DNA from: Actinomycetota bacterium
GTDB taxonomy: Bacteria > Actinomycetota > Thermoleophilia > Gaiellales > Gaiellaceae
Direction: 5' to 3'
NCBI GenBank assembly: GCA_947445525.1
Contig: CANFDS010000001.1
Coordinates: 1-64,000, forward strand
DNA length: 64,000 bases
Position numbers and translations under genes: made by a program. The notes below the pieces were generated by a model. It saw only the letters and a list, made by a program, of their open reading frames with translations, ran no database searches and was not told where the DNA came from. Of this stretch, positions 9,558-19,293 are shown piece by piece (the stretch's first letter is position 1; each line of letters opens with the position of its first letter).

Positions 9558-10645
9558 GCGGGGCCTCCGTGGGCGCGGGTCGTGGCTAGGGCGGGGGTTG
9601 CGGCCGTCAGCAGCCGTGCAGGGTTAGCGACGGTGATGCGGTCGATGTCGGCTCGTGAGACGCCGGCCTCCTCGAGCCAGCGCGTCACGTGCAGCGGGAT
9701 GTGCCCGTAGCCGGCGCCACCGAAGCTGCGCAACTGCACGCGGTAGCAGGCGTCGTGCGAGACGAGGATGCGGTCGCCGTAGCCGTCGCCCACCAGCCGG
9801 GCGATCGCGGCGACGACGTCCTGATCCCGCGGCTCGCGGTAGCCGCCCCAGCTCTCATAGAGGAACTCGGCCCCGAAGCGGTCGAACTGGATGGTGGCGC
9901 CGGTGTCGGCGCAGGCACGCTGGTAGTCGAGGCTGTGCGCGGTGTGGCTCTGGTGCCCGAGGATGACGCGGGTCGGATCGGCGCCGGCGGCGGCGAGGAT
10001 GCCGACGATCTCGGGGCCGCGCTGCTCGTGCGGGATCGGGCAGTGGATGGTGATGGCGAGGCCGGTCTCCTGCTGGGCGAGGGCGGCGGCGCGGAGCACC
10101 TTCGCCTCGTCGGGGTGGATGCCGTCGCTGATGCCGAGCTCGCCGATGATGCCGGGCCGGACGCCGGTGCCGCCGATGCCGTCGCGGATCTCGGCGACGA
10201 GCAAGGCCGCCAGCTCCTCCTCGCCGGCGGCGGCCACGCTGGGCGTGTGCGTCGGCTGCACGTACCAGCCGCAGCCGCACACGATGCGGACGCCCGTCCG
10301 CTCGGAGAGGCGGCGCAGCGCGGCCGGGTCACGCCCGATCGAGTCGAGGCTGACGTCAACCAGAGTGCCGCCCCCCGCCTCGGCGAACCAGCGCAGCTCC
10401 TGCGCGGCGACCTCCTCGTCGGTGAAGACGAGGTTGTCGCGGAAGGCCATCGGGTCGCGGTAGACCTCGGCGAAGGTGTCGGCGCGCACGGTCTCGCCGA
10501 CGAGCGCGCGCTTGTGCGGGGGCGCCGGCAGCAGCCAGGTGCCGAGATCGAAGAAGACGTGCTCGTGCGGGAGCGTCAGGCCGAGCTCGCCGGAGGCGAC
10601 CGGCCCGGTGACGGTCATCACGGTGCCGGCCGCCGGCGCGGTCAC
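9554..10645 (-). CDS. Phosphotriesterase-family (PTE/lactonase-like) metal hydrolase
   Basis: LGLTLPHEHVFFD, TIHCP, VILGHQSHT, ILVSHD metal-ligand motifs; GTG start at 10645 overlaps upstream stop. Confidence 0.88.
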   Translation of the reverse strand: MTAPAAGTVMTVTGPVASGELGLTLPHEHVFFDLGTWLLPAPPHKRALVGETVRADTFAEVYRDPMAFRDNLVFTDEEVAAQELRWFAEAGGGTLVDVSLDSIGRDPAALRRLSERTGVRIVCGCGWYVQPTHTPSVAAAGEEELAALLVAEIRDGIGGTGVRPGIIGELGISDGIHPDEAKVLRAAALAQQETGLAITIHCPIPHEQRGPEIVGILAAAGADPTRVILGHQSHTAHSLDYQRACADTGATIQFDRFGAEFLYESWGGYREPRDQDVVAAIARLVGDGYGDRILVSHDACYRVQLRSFGGAGYGHIPLHVTRWLEEAGVSRADIDRITVANPARLLTAATPALATTRAHGGPA

Positions 10646-12030
10646 GCGTGCCACCGGCGGTCGACCTCGTCGAGGGCCGCGTCGAAGGCGGCGAGGCCCA
10701 CCTCGATCTCGGCGTCCGTGACGGTGAACGGCGGCGCCACCTTGATCGTGTTCGGGACGAACCCGCCGAGGAAGACGCCCCGCTTCGCGCACTCGGCGGC
10801 GACGACGTTGTTGGGCGCGGCCGAGAGGTCGCCGAGGAACGCGGTGGCCCGATCCTCCGCGACGATCGGCCGGCGGTCGGCGCCGACGAGATCGACGGCC
10901 CAGTAGAAGCCGCGGCCCGAGATGCGCCCGATCGACGGATGCCGGGCCGCAAGCTCGCCGAGGCGCCGCCCCAGCTCGACCCCGCGGGTGCGCACACGCG
11001 CCACCATGTCGGCCTCGAGCATCGCCTCGATGTTGCCGACGATCGATGCGCACACCAGTGGGTGGGCGTCGTGGGTCGACCCCGACCACCAGCGCGCACG
11101 GTCGAACCACTCGCCGATCTCGATGTTCGTGACAACGCCGCCGACCGGCAGCGCGCAGCCGTTGATGCCCTTGCCGACGACCATCAGGTCGGGCACCAGG
11201 CCGCCCGGCACGGTCTCGTAGCCGAACCACTCGCCCAGCCGCCCGAACCCGGTCAGCACCTCGTCGGCGATCCAGAGGATCGCGTAGCGGCGCGCCAGCT
11301 CGACGAGGCCGCGGTTGTAGCGGTCGGGCGGCAGCAGCCCGCCGGCCCCGAACATCGTCTCGGTGATGATCGCGGCGATGTTCTCGGGCCCGGTCTCGAG
11401 GATGATCCGCTCGGTCTCGAGCAGGGACGGCAGCGGGTCGCGCGCGTCGTCGAAGAACTCCGGCTGCGGGATCGCGACGACGTTGGCGCCGGCCGCGCCC
11501 GGGACGTCGAGCACAGCGTCGCGCCGGTCGTCGGGGGTGATGTTGCCGCGGTAGCCGCGCAGCTGTGTCGCGCCGGGCACGAGGCCGTGATAGCTCGCCG
11601 CCTGCGTCAGGATCACGGGCCTGCCCGTGAAGAGCCGGGCCATCGCCATCGCCACCTCGGCGCCCTCGGTGCCCGACGAGAGGATGCGGATGCGCCCTGC
11701 CCACGATGCCGGCGCGCCCAGGACATCCTCGAGCACGAGCTTCGCCGCACGCGCCCGGTAGTCGGTCGCCATGCCAAAGAAGACGTGGCCGTAGCGCTCC
11801 ATCGCGCGCACGATCTCGGCATGCACGCGCGGATGGCGGTGCCCCATGGAGTCGGAGATCAGCTGGCTCTGGAAGTCGAGCAGCCGCGCACCGCCGGCCA
11901 GCACGAGGTAGTTGCCGTCGGCCCGCTCGACGCCTGTGAAGGCGTACTCGGACTGGGCCTGCACGTTGTGGAGGTAGTACGAGCGATCCCAGCGCTCGAT
12001 CTCACCCCAGTCGATATCGAGATCAGCCAT
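10642..12030 (-). CDS. Class III (omega) aminotransferase
   Basis: LWIADEVLTGFGRLGEWFG and MVVGKGINGCALPVGGV (PLP Lys) motifs. Confidence 0.94.
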   Translation of the reverse strand: MADLDIDWGEIERWDRSYYLHNVQAQSEYAFTGVERADGNYLVLAGGARLLDFQSQLISDSMGHRHPRVHAEIVRAMERYGHVFFGMATDYRARAAKLVLEDVLGAPASWAGRIRILSSGTEGAEVAMAMARLFTGRPVILTQAASYHGLVPGATQLRGYRGNITPDDRRDAVLDVPGAAGANVVAIPQPEFFDDARDPLPSLLETERIILETGPENIAAIITETMFGAGGLLPPDRYNRGLVELARRYAILWIADEVLTGFGRLGEWFGYETVPGGLVPDLMVVGKGINGCALPVGGVVTNIEIGEWFDRARWWSGSTHDAHPLVCASIVGNIEAMLEADMVARVRTRGVELGRRLGELAARHPSIGRISGRGFYWAVDLVGADRRPIVAEDRATAFLGDLSAAPNNVVAAECAKRGVFLGGFVPNTIKVAPPFTVTDAEIEVGLAAFDAALDEVDRRWHA

Positions 12031-12079
12031 GCGGACTAGCTTACGAGACCCTGCGCGGCAGGGTCAACCGAGCTACAGG

Positions 12080-13156
12080 CTAGACGCCCGCCGCGAGCCG
12101 GGCGGCGCGGTAGTCGGCGCGGCGCTGCTCGCGCGTGCGCTCGATCTCTTCCTCGGTCAGGTCGCCCTCGGTCATCCGCCAGCACCGCGCGAAGTGGTCG
12201 TTCTGGCCGGCCATCGTGAGACGCTGTGGCTCCTGCCGGCAGCGATCCTTGACGTACGGGCAGCGGGTGGCGAGGTAGCAGCCCTGCGGCAGGTTGATCG
12301 GGCTGGGGATCTCGCCCTCCAGCCGCTCGGCGCGGTTGGACTGATCGCGCCGCTGCTTCGGGTCGGGCCGGAGCACCGAGGCGAGCAGCGCCCGGCTGTA
12401 CGGATGGCGCGGATGGTTGAAGATCTCCTCGCGGCTGCCGAGCTCGACTACCTGGCTCAGGTACATGATCGCGACGCGGTCGCAGATCGAGCGCACGAGC
12501 GCGAGGTCGTGGGAGATGAAGATGTAGGTGAGCCCGAGCTCCCGCTGGAGGCGCTTCAGCAGCGCCATGATCTCGGCCTCCGCCTCGGGCGGCAGCGCCG
12601 AGGTCGGCTCGTCGAGAACGACGAGCTTGGGGTTGGTCGAGATCGCGCGGGCAATCGACGCGCGCTGAAGGGCGCCGGGCGAGAGCATCGCCGGAATCGC
12701 GTCGGCGACCGATGGCGGCAGGCCGACCAGCGCGAGCAGCTCCAGCGACCGCTCGCGGCGCTGCTGCTTCGACATGTCGGTGTGGATGCGCAGCGGCTCG
12801 ACGATCTGCTTCCAGATCGTGATCTGCGGGTTGAGCGCATCGAACGGCTCCTGGAACACGATCTGCATGTCGGTGCGCAGGTGCCGCACCTCGGCGCCCG
12901 TCATCTTGGTGACGTCGCGGCCCTCGAAGATTACCTCGCCGGCGGTTGGGTTGATCAGCCGGAGCACGCAGCGACCGAGCGTCGTCTTGCCAGAGCCGGA
13001 CTCGCCGATCACGCCCAGGGTCTCGCCCTTGTACAGCGTCAGGTCGACATCCGAGCAGGCGTGCACGACGGCCTTGGTGCCGGGAATCGTGAACTGCTTG
13101 ACGAGCCCCTTGATGTCGACGAGGACTTCCCGGGTATCGGTGGCGGCTTCGGTCAT
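12080..13156 (-). CDS. Oligopeptide/dipeptide ABC transporter ATP-binding protein (DppF/OppF-like)
   Basis: Walker A GESGSGKTTLGR, Walker B LVVLDEPTSAL, C-terminal CPYVKDRC oligo_HPY motif; signature reads MLSPGALQRASIARA. Confidence 0.94.
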   Translation of the reverse strand: MTEAATDTREVLVDIKGLVKQFTIPGTKAVVHACSDVDLTLYKGETLGVIGESGSGKTTLGRCVLRLINPTAGEVIFEGRDVTKMTGAEVRHLRTDMQIVFQEPFDALNPQITIWKQIVEPLRIHTDMSKQQRRERSLELLALVGLPPSVADAIPAMLSPGALQRASIARAISTNPKLVVLDEPTSALPPEAEAEIMALLKRLQRELGLTYIFISHDLALVRSICDRVAIMYLSQVVELGSREEIFNHPRHPYSRALLASVLRPDPKQRRDQSNRAERLEGEIPSPINLPQGCYLATRCPYVKDRCRQEPQRLTMAGQNDHFARCWRMTEGDLTEEEIERTREQRRADYRAARLAAGV

Positions 13157-13165
13157 GCCGTCTCC

Positions 13166-14212
13166 TTAGTGGCCCGACGCTTCAGCGCCGAGGAGCTGGG
13201 TACGGACGGTCTCGGTCACGGTGGCGGTGCGGTGACAGCGAGAGAAATGGCCGGGCACGACCTCGACGAAGTCGGGGTGCACCGTGGTGCAGCCGTCCTC
13301 GACCGTGCTGAAGGGGCAGCGGTTGTGGAGCAGGCAGCCCGTGGGGAGCTGACGGCCGTCCACGGGGAAGCCGGTGAGTTGCAGCCGCTTGTCGGCGATG
13401 CCGCGCTGCGCCGCCAGGAGCGCCGCGCTCGCGGGGTAGCTCGGCTGCTCGAAGAAGCGCTCGGTGGGCGCCTCCTCGACGACCTCGCCGGCGTGCATCA
13501 CGTAGACGCGGTCGCAGTAGTTGGCGACGATCGACAGGTTCTGCGTGACGACGAGCAGGCTCGACCCGACCTCGTCGACGGCGTGCCGCAGGTCGTCGAG
13601 CACCTGCGCCTGCACCGTCACGTCGAGGCCGCTGGTCGGCTCGTCGGCAATCAGCAGCCGTGGCGAGCAGGCGAGGGCCATTGCGATGAGCACGCGCTGG
13701 GCCATGCCGCCGGACAGCTCGTGCGGGAATGCCCGCAGGCGGCGCACGGGGTCGTTGATGCCGACGATCTCGAGCAGCTCGATCGCTCGGGCGAGCGCCT
13801 GCTCCTCGGTCGCCTCGCGATGCGCCGTGTACATCGTGACCAGCTGCTCACCGAGGCGCATCACCGGGTTGAGCGCGCCGCGGGGGTTCTGCGTCACGAG
13901 GCCGATGGCGCTGCCACGCACCTTGCGCCACTCCTCGTCGGACAGCCCATTCATCCCCTCGGGCGTCGCCGAGTAGAGCTGCTCGCCCTCGAAGTGGACG
14001 CTGCCACCGACGATCTTGCCGCTGCGCCGGGTCAGGCCGAGGACACCGAACATGGTGGACGACTTGCCCGAGCCGGACTCGCCGACGATGCCGACAACCT
14101 CGCCGCGGCGCACGTTGAACGAGACGTCGTTGACGGCGCTGTTGACCGACCCGACCTGCCGGTACTGGATGCTCAGGTTGCGGACGTCGAGGAGGAAGTC
14201 GCTCTCGGCCAC
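13166..14212 (-). CDS. Oligopeptide/dipeptide ABC transporter ATP-binding protein (DppD/OppD-like)
   Basis: GESGSGKSSTMFGV, ELSGGMAQRVLIAMAL, LLIADEPTSGLDV; GTG start proposed at 14212. Confidence 0.94.
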   Translation of the reverse strand: MAESDFLLDVRNLSIQYRQVGSVNSAVNDVSFNVRRGEVVGIVGESGSGKSSTMFGVLGLTRRSGKIVGGSVHFEGEQLYSATPEGMNGLSDEEWRKVRGSAIGLVTQNPRGALNPVMRLGEQLVTMYTAHREATEEQALARAIELLEIVGINDPVRRLRAFPHELSGGMAQRVLIAMALACSPRLLIADEPTSGLDVTVQAQVLDDLRHAVDEVGSSLLVVTQNLSIVANYCDRVYVMHAGEVVEEAPTERFFEQPSYPASAALLAAQRGIADKRLQLTGFPVDGRQLPTGCLLHNRCPFSTVEDGCTTVHPDFVEVVPGHFSRCHRTATVTETVRTQLLGAEASGH

Positions 14213-14214
14213 GG

Positions 14215-15141
14215 CTACGTCCGCCTCAGGAAGATGTCCTGGAGCGCCTCGCCGACGACCGCGAAGCCGAACACGCAGGCCGACATGGCGAGGCCCGGGA
14301 ACACCGAGGGCCACCACTGGCCGATGATGATGCCGTCCTTGCCGGCGGCGATCATGCTGCCCCACTCCGGCGTCGGCGGCTGGACACCGGCGCCGATGAA
14401 CGAGAGGCCGGCGGTGATGATGATCGAGTAGCCGAAGGTGATCGACGCCTGCGCGAAGCCTGGCGTCATCGCGTTCGGCAGCACATGCCGGATCGCAATC
14501 GACGCACCTCGGTCACCAGTGGCTCGTGCCGCCTCCACGAATGTCCGTTCTCGCAGCGAGAGGACTTCGGAACGAATCAGGCGCAGGTAGATCGGCACGT
14601 TGAGCAGCGCGATCACGATCACGATCACGATGTACGATCGCCCGAAGCCGACGACGACCACGATCGCGAGCACGAACAGGGGAAACGCCTGCACCGTGTC
14701 GGAGGTGCGCATCACGAGCTCGCCGGCGAAACCGCGGAAGAAGCTTGCGAGCAGGCCGATCAGTGAGCCGATGATGAGCGACAGCAGCGTCGCCACGACG
14801 GCGATCGTGACGTCGATGCGCGGCGCTGCCAGCACGCGCGAGAAGATGTCGAAGCCGGATGCATCCGTGCCGAACCAGTGCGTACCGCTCGGCGCCTGGT
14901 TGACGTCCGAGGTGGCAGCCGTGGTGTCGAACGGAACCACATACGGGCCGATGATCGCGAGCAGGACGAAGACGAACACGAAGAAGGCGCCGATCTTGGT
15001 GAGCAGGCTGGTCCTGAGAATCGAGACGAAGTGCTCGCGCATCGTCACCGCGCGCACGAGCGCATCGTCGTGCAGCCCCGGGGTGATCTGCGTGTCGAGC
15101 CCGCGCTCGATCTCGATGTTCGGTCCGCCCATCTCGGTCAT
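14215..15141 (-). CDS. ABC transporter permease (DppC/OppC-like)
   Basis: Multi-TM; EAARATGDRGASIAIRHVLPNAMTP EAA loop. Confidence 0.93.
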   Translation of the reverse strand: MTEMGGPNIEIERGLDTQITPGLHDDALVRAVTMREHFVSILRTSLLTKIGAFFVFVFVLLAIIGPYVVPFDTTAATSDVNQAPSGTHWFGTDASGFDIFSRVLAAPRIDVTIAVVATLLSLIIGSLIGLLASFFRGFAGELVMRTSDTVQAFPLFVLAIVVVVGFGRSYIVIVIVIALLNVPIYLRLIRSEVLSLRERTFVEAARATGDRGASIAIRHVLPNAMTPGFAQASITFGYSIIITAGLSFIGAGVQPPTPEWGSMIAAGKDGIIIGQWWPSVFPGLAMSACVFGFAVVGEALQDIFLRRT

Positions 15142-16262
15142 CGTGTACCTCCGTAACGGACCCGCGGATCGAGCACCGCATAGACGATGTCCATGAGCAG
15201 GTAGATGAGCAGCGAGAAGGCGGTCATCACGACGACGGCGCCCTGGATCGCCGGGAAGTCGGTGGCGAGCGTGCGCTGCAGCGAGTACACGCCAAGGCCG
15301 TCGAGCGAGAACACCGTCTCGATCAGCACTGCGCCGCCGAGCATGAAGCCGAAGAGGATGCCCGAGAGCGTGATCACCGGCGAGAGCGAGTTGCGCAGCA
15401 TGTACCAGCGGATCGTCTTGGCGTGGTAGCCGGCAGCCTTGGCGTACAGGATGTAGTCCGAGTTGACAACGCTGAGCACGCTCTGCCTCGTCATCTTGAT
15501 GATCGGGCCGGTGAGCACGAACGCGAGCGTGAAGACAGGGAGACAGTAGTGCCACAGGTTGTTGCCGAACGCCGTCCAGTTGCCCGCTATCAGCGCGTCT
15601 ATCAGCGTGAACCGGGTATGCACGTCGGGCGGGCTGACCTCGGGCGACAGCTGGCCGAGCGGAGCGGGGAACCACTTGAGCAGGAAGAAGAAGACGTAGA
15701 CGAACATCAGGCCCCACCAGAAGTCGGGCTGGGCGCCGGCGAACAGCGAGTAGCCGAGCGTCAGCTTGTCGGGCAGCTCGCCCGGCTTGGCGGCGGCAGC
15801 ACGGCCGACCGGGATCGCGATCAGCAGCGACAGGAAGAACGCCATCACCGTGAGCTGGATCGTGACCGGGAAGCGCTGCGCGATCTCGCTCCAGATGGCG
15901 TCCTGCGTATTCCACGAGACGCCGAAGTCGAAGTGCAGGATCAGGCCCTTGAGGTAACGCCAGAGCTGGGTGCCCTGCGAGACGTCGATGCCGAGCGTGG
16001 CGCGCGCCTGGGCCCGTGCCGCGTCGGTGGCGACGAAGCCGACGACGCGCGAGGTCGGGTCGACCGGCAGCCAGCGCAGCAGGAAGAACGTCCCGATGAC
16101 GACGATCAGCAGCTGCGGGATGAGGAAGCCGAGCCGCTTGAGAATGAAGCGCCCGAGATCGGTGACGAACAGGAAGCCGAGGATCTTCAATGCCCGCTTG
16201 GACGCAGCGCTGCGCTCCCTGACCGGAGCCGGCGCGTTCACGGGTGGGCTGGCGGCTTCCAT
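15138..16262 (-). CDS. ABC transporter permease (DppB/OppB-like)
   Basis: Multi-TM; YAKAAGYHAKTIRWYMLRNSLSPVIT EAA loop; ATG at 16262 preferred. Confidence 0.92.
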   Translation of the reverse strand: MEAASPPVNAPAPVRERSAASKRALKILGFLFVTDLGRFILKRLGFLIPQLLIVVIGTFFLLRWLPVDPTSRVVGFVATDAARAQARATLGIDVSQGTQLWRYLKGLILHFDFGVSWNTQDAIWSEIAQRFPVTIQLTVMAFFLSLLIAIPVGRAAAAKPGELPDKLTLGYSLFAGAQPDFWWGLMFVYVFFFLLKWFPAPLGQLSPEVSPPDVHTRFTLIDALIAGNWTAFGNNLWHYCLPVFTLAFVLTGPIIKMTRQSVLSVVNSDYILYAKAAGYHAKTIRWYMLRNSLSPVITLSGILFGFMLGGAVLIETVFSLDGLGVYSLQRTLATDFPAIQGAVVVMTAFSLLIYLLMDIVYAVLDPRVRYGGTR

Positions 16263-16375
16263 GGCGTGATGGTTGGTCGACCCCGTGCTCCTGCAGGTCG
16301 AACAGGACGGATGTATACACCACACAACAACCCGCGACAACTGACTACCGCACAGCACCGAGGAGGAGGCACCAG

Positions 16376-16789
16376 ATGACACAGGAAGGCACCCGCGTCG
16401 AACGCGTCACGACCGAGGGCGACTGGTTCGAGCCCTACAAGATCGCCCTGGCCTGGAAGGTCGGCGACCTCGTCTTCACGTCCGGCCAGGCGGCGATCAC
16501 CGAGCAGGGCGAGATCGTCGGGCTCGGCGACTTCGACGCCCAGGTGGTGCAGACGATGAAGAACGTCGCCCGCGTGCTGGAGCTCGCCGGCTCGAGCATG
16601 AAGGACATCGTCAAGGTGAATATCTATGTAACGGATATGACGCACTTCCCCAAGGTGCTGGAGCTGCGCGAGAAGTACTTCGCGTATCCCTGGCCGGCCG
16701 ACACCATCGTCGAGGTGACGGCGCTCGCGATCCCCGGCCTGATGATCGAGGTCGACGCGACGGCCGTCGTCAGCGCCGCACGCCGGTAG
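16376..16789 (+). CDS. RidA/YjgF/YER057c/UK114-family protein
   Basis: LVFTSGQAAITEQGEIVG...QTMKNVARVLELAGSSMKDIVKVNIYVTDM; SD AGGAGG upstream of ATG 16376. Confidence 0.92.
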   Translation: MTQEGTRVERVTTEGDWFEPYKIALAWKVGDLVFTSGQAAITEQGEIVGLGDFDAQVVQTMKNVARVLELAGSSMKDIVKVNIYVTDMTHFPKVLELREKYFAYPWPADTIVEVTALAIPGLMIEVDATAVVSAARR

Positions 16790-16802
16790 GCACGACGCAA
16801 CG

Positions 16803-18728
16803 ATGACCGCCACCGTCGTCCGCACGGTCTGCCCGAAGGACTGCCCCGACACGTGCGGGCTGCTCGCGCACGTCGAGGACGGGCGCGTGACACGGGTGGT
16901 CGGCGATCCCGACCATCCCGTCACGCGGGGCTTCCTCTGCGGGCGGTTCCAGCACTTCGAGGAGCTGATCCACCATCCCGACCGGCTCGTGCGCCCGCTG
17001 GTGCGCGAGAGCAAGAGCGAGCCGTTCCGCGAGGCGACGCTCGACGACGCGCTCGACCTGGTGGCGGCGCGGCTCGGTGCGCTCGCGGCGGAGCACGGCG
17101 GCGGCGCGATCCTGCCCTACTCGTACCTCGCCAACATGGGCGTGGTCGCGAACCGCTTCGCCGACCGGCTGTGGAACAGGCTCGGCACCTCGCGCGTCGG
17201 AATGGAGATCTGCGCGATGGCGGGCGCCGAGGCGGTGTTCCGGGTGATGGGACGGATCCGCGGCACCGAGCCGCAGTTCCTCGACCGGACGAAGCTCTAC
17301 GTCGCGTGGGGGCGCAACCCGAAGGCGACCGGTGTCCACTCGTGGGCGCTGACCAGGGACATCCACCCGCGCGTCGTGATCGACCCCTTCCAGTCGGACA
17401 GCGCGCGGGCCGCCGACCTCTGGATCCAGCCGCGGCCGGGCACCGACTCGCTGCTGGCGATCGGGATGATGCGGCTGCTGATCGAGCGCGACTGGGTCGA
17501 CTCGCAGTTCGTCGAGGAGCGCACGAACGGGTACGAGGCGCTGCGGGCGAAGGTGCTCTCGGTGCCGCTGGGCGACGTCGTGGCCGAGACCGGGGTGCCG
17601 CTCGCGCGGATCGAGGAGCTGACCGAGCTGTACCACTCGGTGCGCCCGGGGCTGCTGCACGCCGGCGTCGGCCTGCAGCGCAACACGAACGGCGGCGAGA
17701 TGGTCGCGGCGATCTGCATGCTGGCGGCGCTCACCGGGCAGGTCGGCGTGCCGGGCGGCGGCGCCCTCTACGCAAACTTCGACTGGGACTGGGCCGACGT
17801 CTCGCACGCGGAGTTGCGCGGCGGCGACGCGCCACGCATGGTGTCGATGCTGCAGCTCGGCCGCGCGCTCACCGCGGACGACTCGCTGAAGGCGCTCGTC
17901 GTCTACAACTCGAACCCGGCCGCAACGGCACCGAACCAGTCGCTCGTCTGGCGGGGCCTGCAGCGCGATGACCTGTTCGTCGTCGTGCACGACCTCTTCC
18001 TGACGGACACGGCCCGTTTCGCCAACGTCGTCCTGCCGGCCGCCAGCTTCGCCGAGTCGACCGACGTCTACCGCTCGTACTGGCACGACTACGCGCAGAT
18101 CGGCAACAAGGCCATCGAGCCCGTCGGCGACTCGCTGTCGAACCACGCCCTCGTGCAGCAGCTCGCGCGGCGGCTCGGCTTCTGCGAGCCGTGCTTCGAC
18201 GAGACGGAGGAGCAGGTGATCGAGGCGGCGCTGGCCGGGACCGGCCTCGCCGTCGACGACCTCCGGGCAGGCCCGGTGCCCGCCGAGGATCCGCGGAAGA
18301 CGTCGTTCGAGGACGGCCGCTTCCCGACGCCGAGCGGCCGGCTCGAGCTGCTGGTGCCGACGTACACGCCCCGGCGCGACGCCGAGCACCGCTACCGCTA
18401 CATCACGCCCAAGAGCCGCGAGCAGCACGGCAGCCAGCTCTTCCTCTACGAGCGCAAGCGGCCGATGCTGGAGACGCCGTTCCTCTTCATCCACCCCGAA
18501 GACGCCGCCGCCGAGGGCATCGCCGACGGCGACGCCGTGCGCGCCTGGAACAGCCGCGGGGCGGTCGAGCTGGTCGCGAAGGTCAGCGGGCGCGTCCAGC
18601 CCGGGCTCGTCGTCAGCTACATGGTGCGCTGGGGCGCGAACGCGAATGCGACGACGAGCGACGAGCCCGCCGATATGGGCGGCAACTCGACCTTCCACAC
18701 GAACTACGTGAGCCTGGCGCGGGTGTAG
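16803..18728 (+). CDS. Molybdopterin-dependent oxidoreductase (DMSO-reductase superfamily)
   Basis: N-terminal CPKDCPDTCGLL...GFLC Fe-S motif; molybdopterin domains; LFLYERKRPMLETPFLFIHPEDAAAEGI C-terminal domain. Confidence 0.92.
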   Translation: MTATVVRTVCPKDCPDTCGLLAHVEDGRVTRVVGDPDHPVTRGFLCGRFQHFEELIHHPDRLVRPLVRESKSEPFREATLDDALDLVAARLGALAAEHGGGAILPYSYLANMGVVANRFADRLWNRLGTSRVGMEICAMAGAEAVFRVMGRIRGTEPQFLDRTKLYVAWGRNPKATGVHSWALTRDIHPRVVIDPFQSDSARAADLWIQPRPGTDSLLAIGMMRLLIERDWVDSQFVEERTNGYEALRAKVLSVPLGDVVAETGVPLARIEELTELYHSVRPGLLHAGVGLQRNTNGGEMVAAICMLAALTGQVGVPGGGALYANFDWDWADVSHAELRGGDAPRMVSMLQLGRALTADDSLKALVVYNSNPAATAPNQSLVWRGLQRDDLFVVVHDLFLTDTARFANVVLPAASFAESTDVYRSYWHDYAQIGNKAIEPVGDSLSNHALVQQLARRLGFCEPCFDETEEQVIEAALAGTGLAVDDLRAGPVPAEDPRKTSFEDGRFPTPSGRLELLVPTYTPRRDAEHRYRYITPKSREQHGSQLFLYERKRPMLETPFLFIHPEDAAAEGIADGDAVRAWNSRGAVELVAKVSGRVQPGLVVSYMVRWGANANATTSDEPADMGGNSTFHTNYVSLARV

Positions 18729-18793
18729 GGCCTACGCCCGGCCGCGCTCAAGCTGCGTATGGCCCGTGGCCATGATCCGCTGGCTCACTCCGG

Positions 18794-19279
18794 CTACTTC
18801 GCTGCCGCGATGCGCTGCGCCGCGGTCTGGATCGACGTCACGATGTTGTTGTAGCCGGTGCAACGGCAGTAGTTGCCGCTGATGGCGTGGCGGATCTGGG
18901 CCTCGTCGGGCGTCGGGTTCGACTCGATCAGATCGAGCGCGGCGAACAGCATGCCGGGCAGGCAGTAGCCGCACTGGAAGCCGTACTCGTCCCAGAACGC
19001 CTGCTGCACCGGATGGAGCCCGCCCTCGTCGGGGGCGATGCCCTCGATGGTGCGGATCTCGGCGCCGTCCGCGCTCGCGGCCAGCACGAGGCACGACTTC
19101 TCGATCTCGCCGTTCAGCTGGACGGTGCAGGCACCGCAGTCGCCGGTCAGGCAGCCGATGTGGGTGCCCTTGTAGCCGAACGTGTCGCGGATCGCCTCGA
19201 CGAGCAGGAGGCGCGGATCGATGTCCGCGGCCTTCGCGTCGCCGTTGATGGTCAGCTCGATGTGGATGGTGTCGCTCAT
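18794..19279 (-). CDS. [2Fe-2S] subunit of xanthine dehydrogenase/CoxS-type molybdenum hydroxylase
   Basis: GCLTGDCGACTV and CGYCLPGM...NYCRCTGYNNIV. Confidence 0.95.
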   Translation of the reverse strand: MSDTIHIELTINGDAKAADIDPRLLLVEAIRDTFGYKGTHIGCLTGDCGACTVQLNGEIEKSCLVLAASADGAEIRTIEGIAPDEGGLHPVQQAFWDEYGFQCGYCLPGMLFAALDLIESNPTPDEAQIRHAISGNYCRCTGYNNIVTSIQTAAQRIAAAK

Positions 19280-19293
19280 CGTCGGTGTCTCCT

